From Bog-756 sp963829235 (GTDB taxonomy: Bacteria > Actinomycetota > Acidimicrobiia > Acidimicrobiales > RAAP-2), in NCBI GenBank assembly GCA_963829235.1, contig CAWHIF010000004.1, forward strand, positions 496,001-560,000: a DNA stretch of 64,000 nucleotides, in the 5' to 3' direction. Numbering within the stretch: position 1 is the stretch's first letter; each line of letters begins with the position of its first letter. The notes beneath the pieces were generated by a model, which saw only the letters and a list, made by a program, of their open reading frames with translations, was not told where the DNA came from and did no database searches. The translations under genes were made by a program, and so were the position numbers. Below, one piece after another: positions 63,862 through 64,000 of this stretch.

Positions 63862-64000
63862 GCCATCCCTTCCTTCCTTTAGCGGGTTGAGGGGTGGCTC
63901 GGCCGTCCCGGAAAGGAGTGACGGTGCAGGCCGATCTGCTCGTAACAGATCGGCCCATCACCCCCTCTGGAACGGGGCGCGCCGTGCCTCGACTCAGTTG
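63862..64000 (-). ncRNA. Candidate bridge RNA of the IS110 element (partial)
   Basis: Upstream of the transposase start, GGCCGATCTG (63929-63938 on the + strand) and CAGATCGGCC (63946-63955) form a perfect 10-bp stem with a 7-base loop, in a GC-rich region without coding signal. IS110-group elements encode a guide RNA here that pairs with donor and target DNA. The window cuts the element, so the loops cannot be mapped. Confidence 0.5.

Larger units (their letters stand above)
62750..64000 (-). mobile_element. IS110-family insertion sequence (5' end beyond the window)
   Basis: Consists of the transposase gene and its upstream noncoding leader. Boundaries are approximate, since IS110 elements lack terminal inverted repeats and the leader side runs off the window. 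No second copy is present in the window for comparison. Confidence 0.75.

Overview
The window is GC-rich and densely coded on both strands. Its gene content points to an actinobacterium. A mycothiol-type maleylpyruvate isomerase-family protein, a DUF2630 protein, a DUF4232 lipoprotein, many short-chain dehydrogenases, an acyl-CoA dehydrogenase, a luciferase-like flavin oxidoreductase and Cys-Cys plus CxC ArsR regulation together would fit a soil or aquatic Acidimicrobiia-like lineage. The rank below phylum is inference.

Layout. 1-19.9 kb: end of a GH38 alpha-mannosidase, three SDR enzymes, a phytanoyl-CoA dioxygenase-like protein, tRNA-Gly(CCC), a metallophosphoesterase, alpha/beta hydrolases (one epoxide-hydrolase-like), secreted lipoproteins, a GH5 glycosidase, a CocE-type lipoprotein hydrolase and an acyl-CoA dehydrogenase. 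20.2-22.1 kb: a divergent arsenic cassette (ArsR, ArsI/CadI lyase, aquaglyceroporin) around a perfect inverted repeat. 22-24.3 kb: SRPBCC, SDR and an HSL-type hydrolase. 24.5-25.8 kb: a secreted NlpC/P60 protein with 42-residue repeats. 25.9-29.9 kb: a tightly packed Gfo/Idh/MocA - PLP lyase - FGGY kinase operon. 29.8-37.9 kb: two GGDEF-EAL proteins flank a quinone oxidoreductase, a GNAT gene, a decayed Phd/PIN toxin-antitoxin module and a mycothiol-family protein. 38-40.5 kb: a putative ferritin-like protein and a luciferase-like oxidoreductase. 40.5-43.5 kb: a copper HMA protein and a CopA-type ATPase with an unusual C-terminal extension. 44-49 kb: an RNA m5U methyltransferase, a nitroreductase, a PHM-like copper monooxygenase, a Yx(FWY)xxD-repeat lipoprotein, a GtrA protein and tRNA-Gly(UCC).

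After that second tRNA (49.1-64 kb) coding is looser and visibly less GC-rich, with several pseudogenes. This accessory stretch holds a TetR-like regulator with a clear operator, a DUF4242-adenylate cyclase fusion, an FAD oxidoreductase, a fibronectin-III secreted protein, a PQQ-propeller lipoprotein, a zinc-ribbon/VOC fusion, an ArsR-DUF2071 pair and a complete IS110-family transposase. The noncoding region upstream of the transposase contains a strong hairpin that may belong to a bridge RNA.

At least eight otherwise convincing genes are split by a single-base shift, nearly all as one extra base. That pattern suggests insertion-biased consensus errors more than biological decay. The PIN toxin, the SnoaL remnant and the methyltransferase remnant are damaged too heavily for that and look like true pseudogenes.
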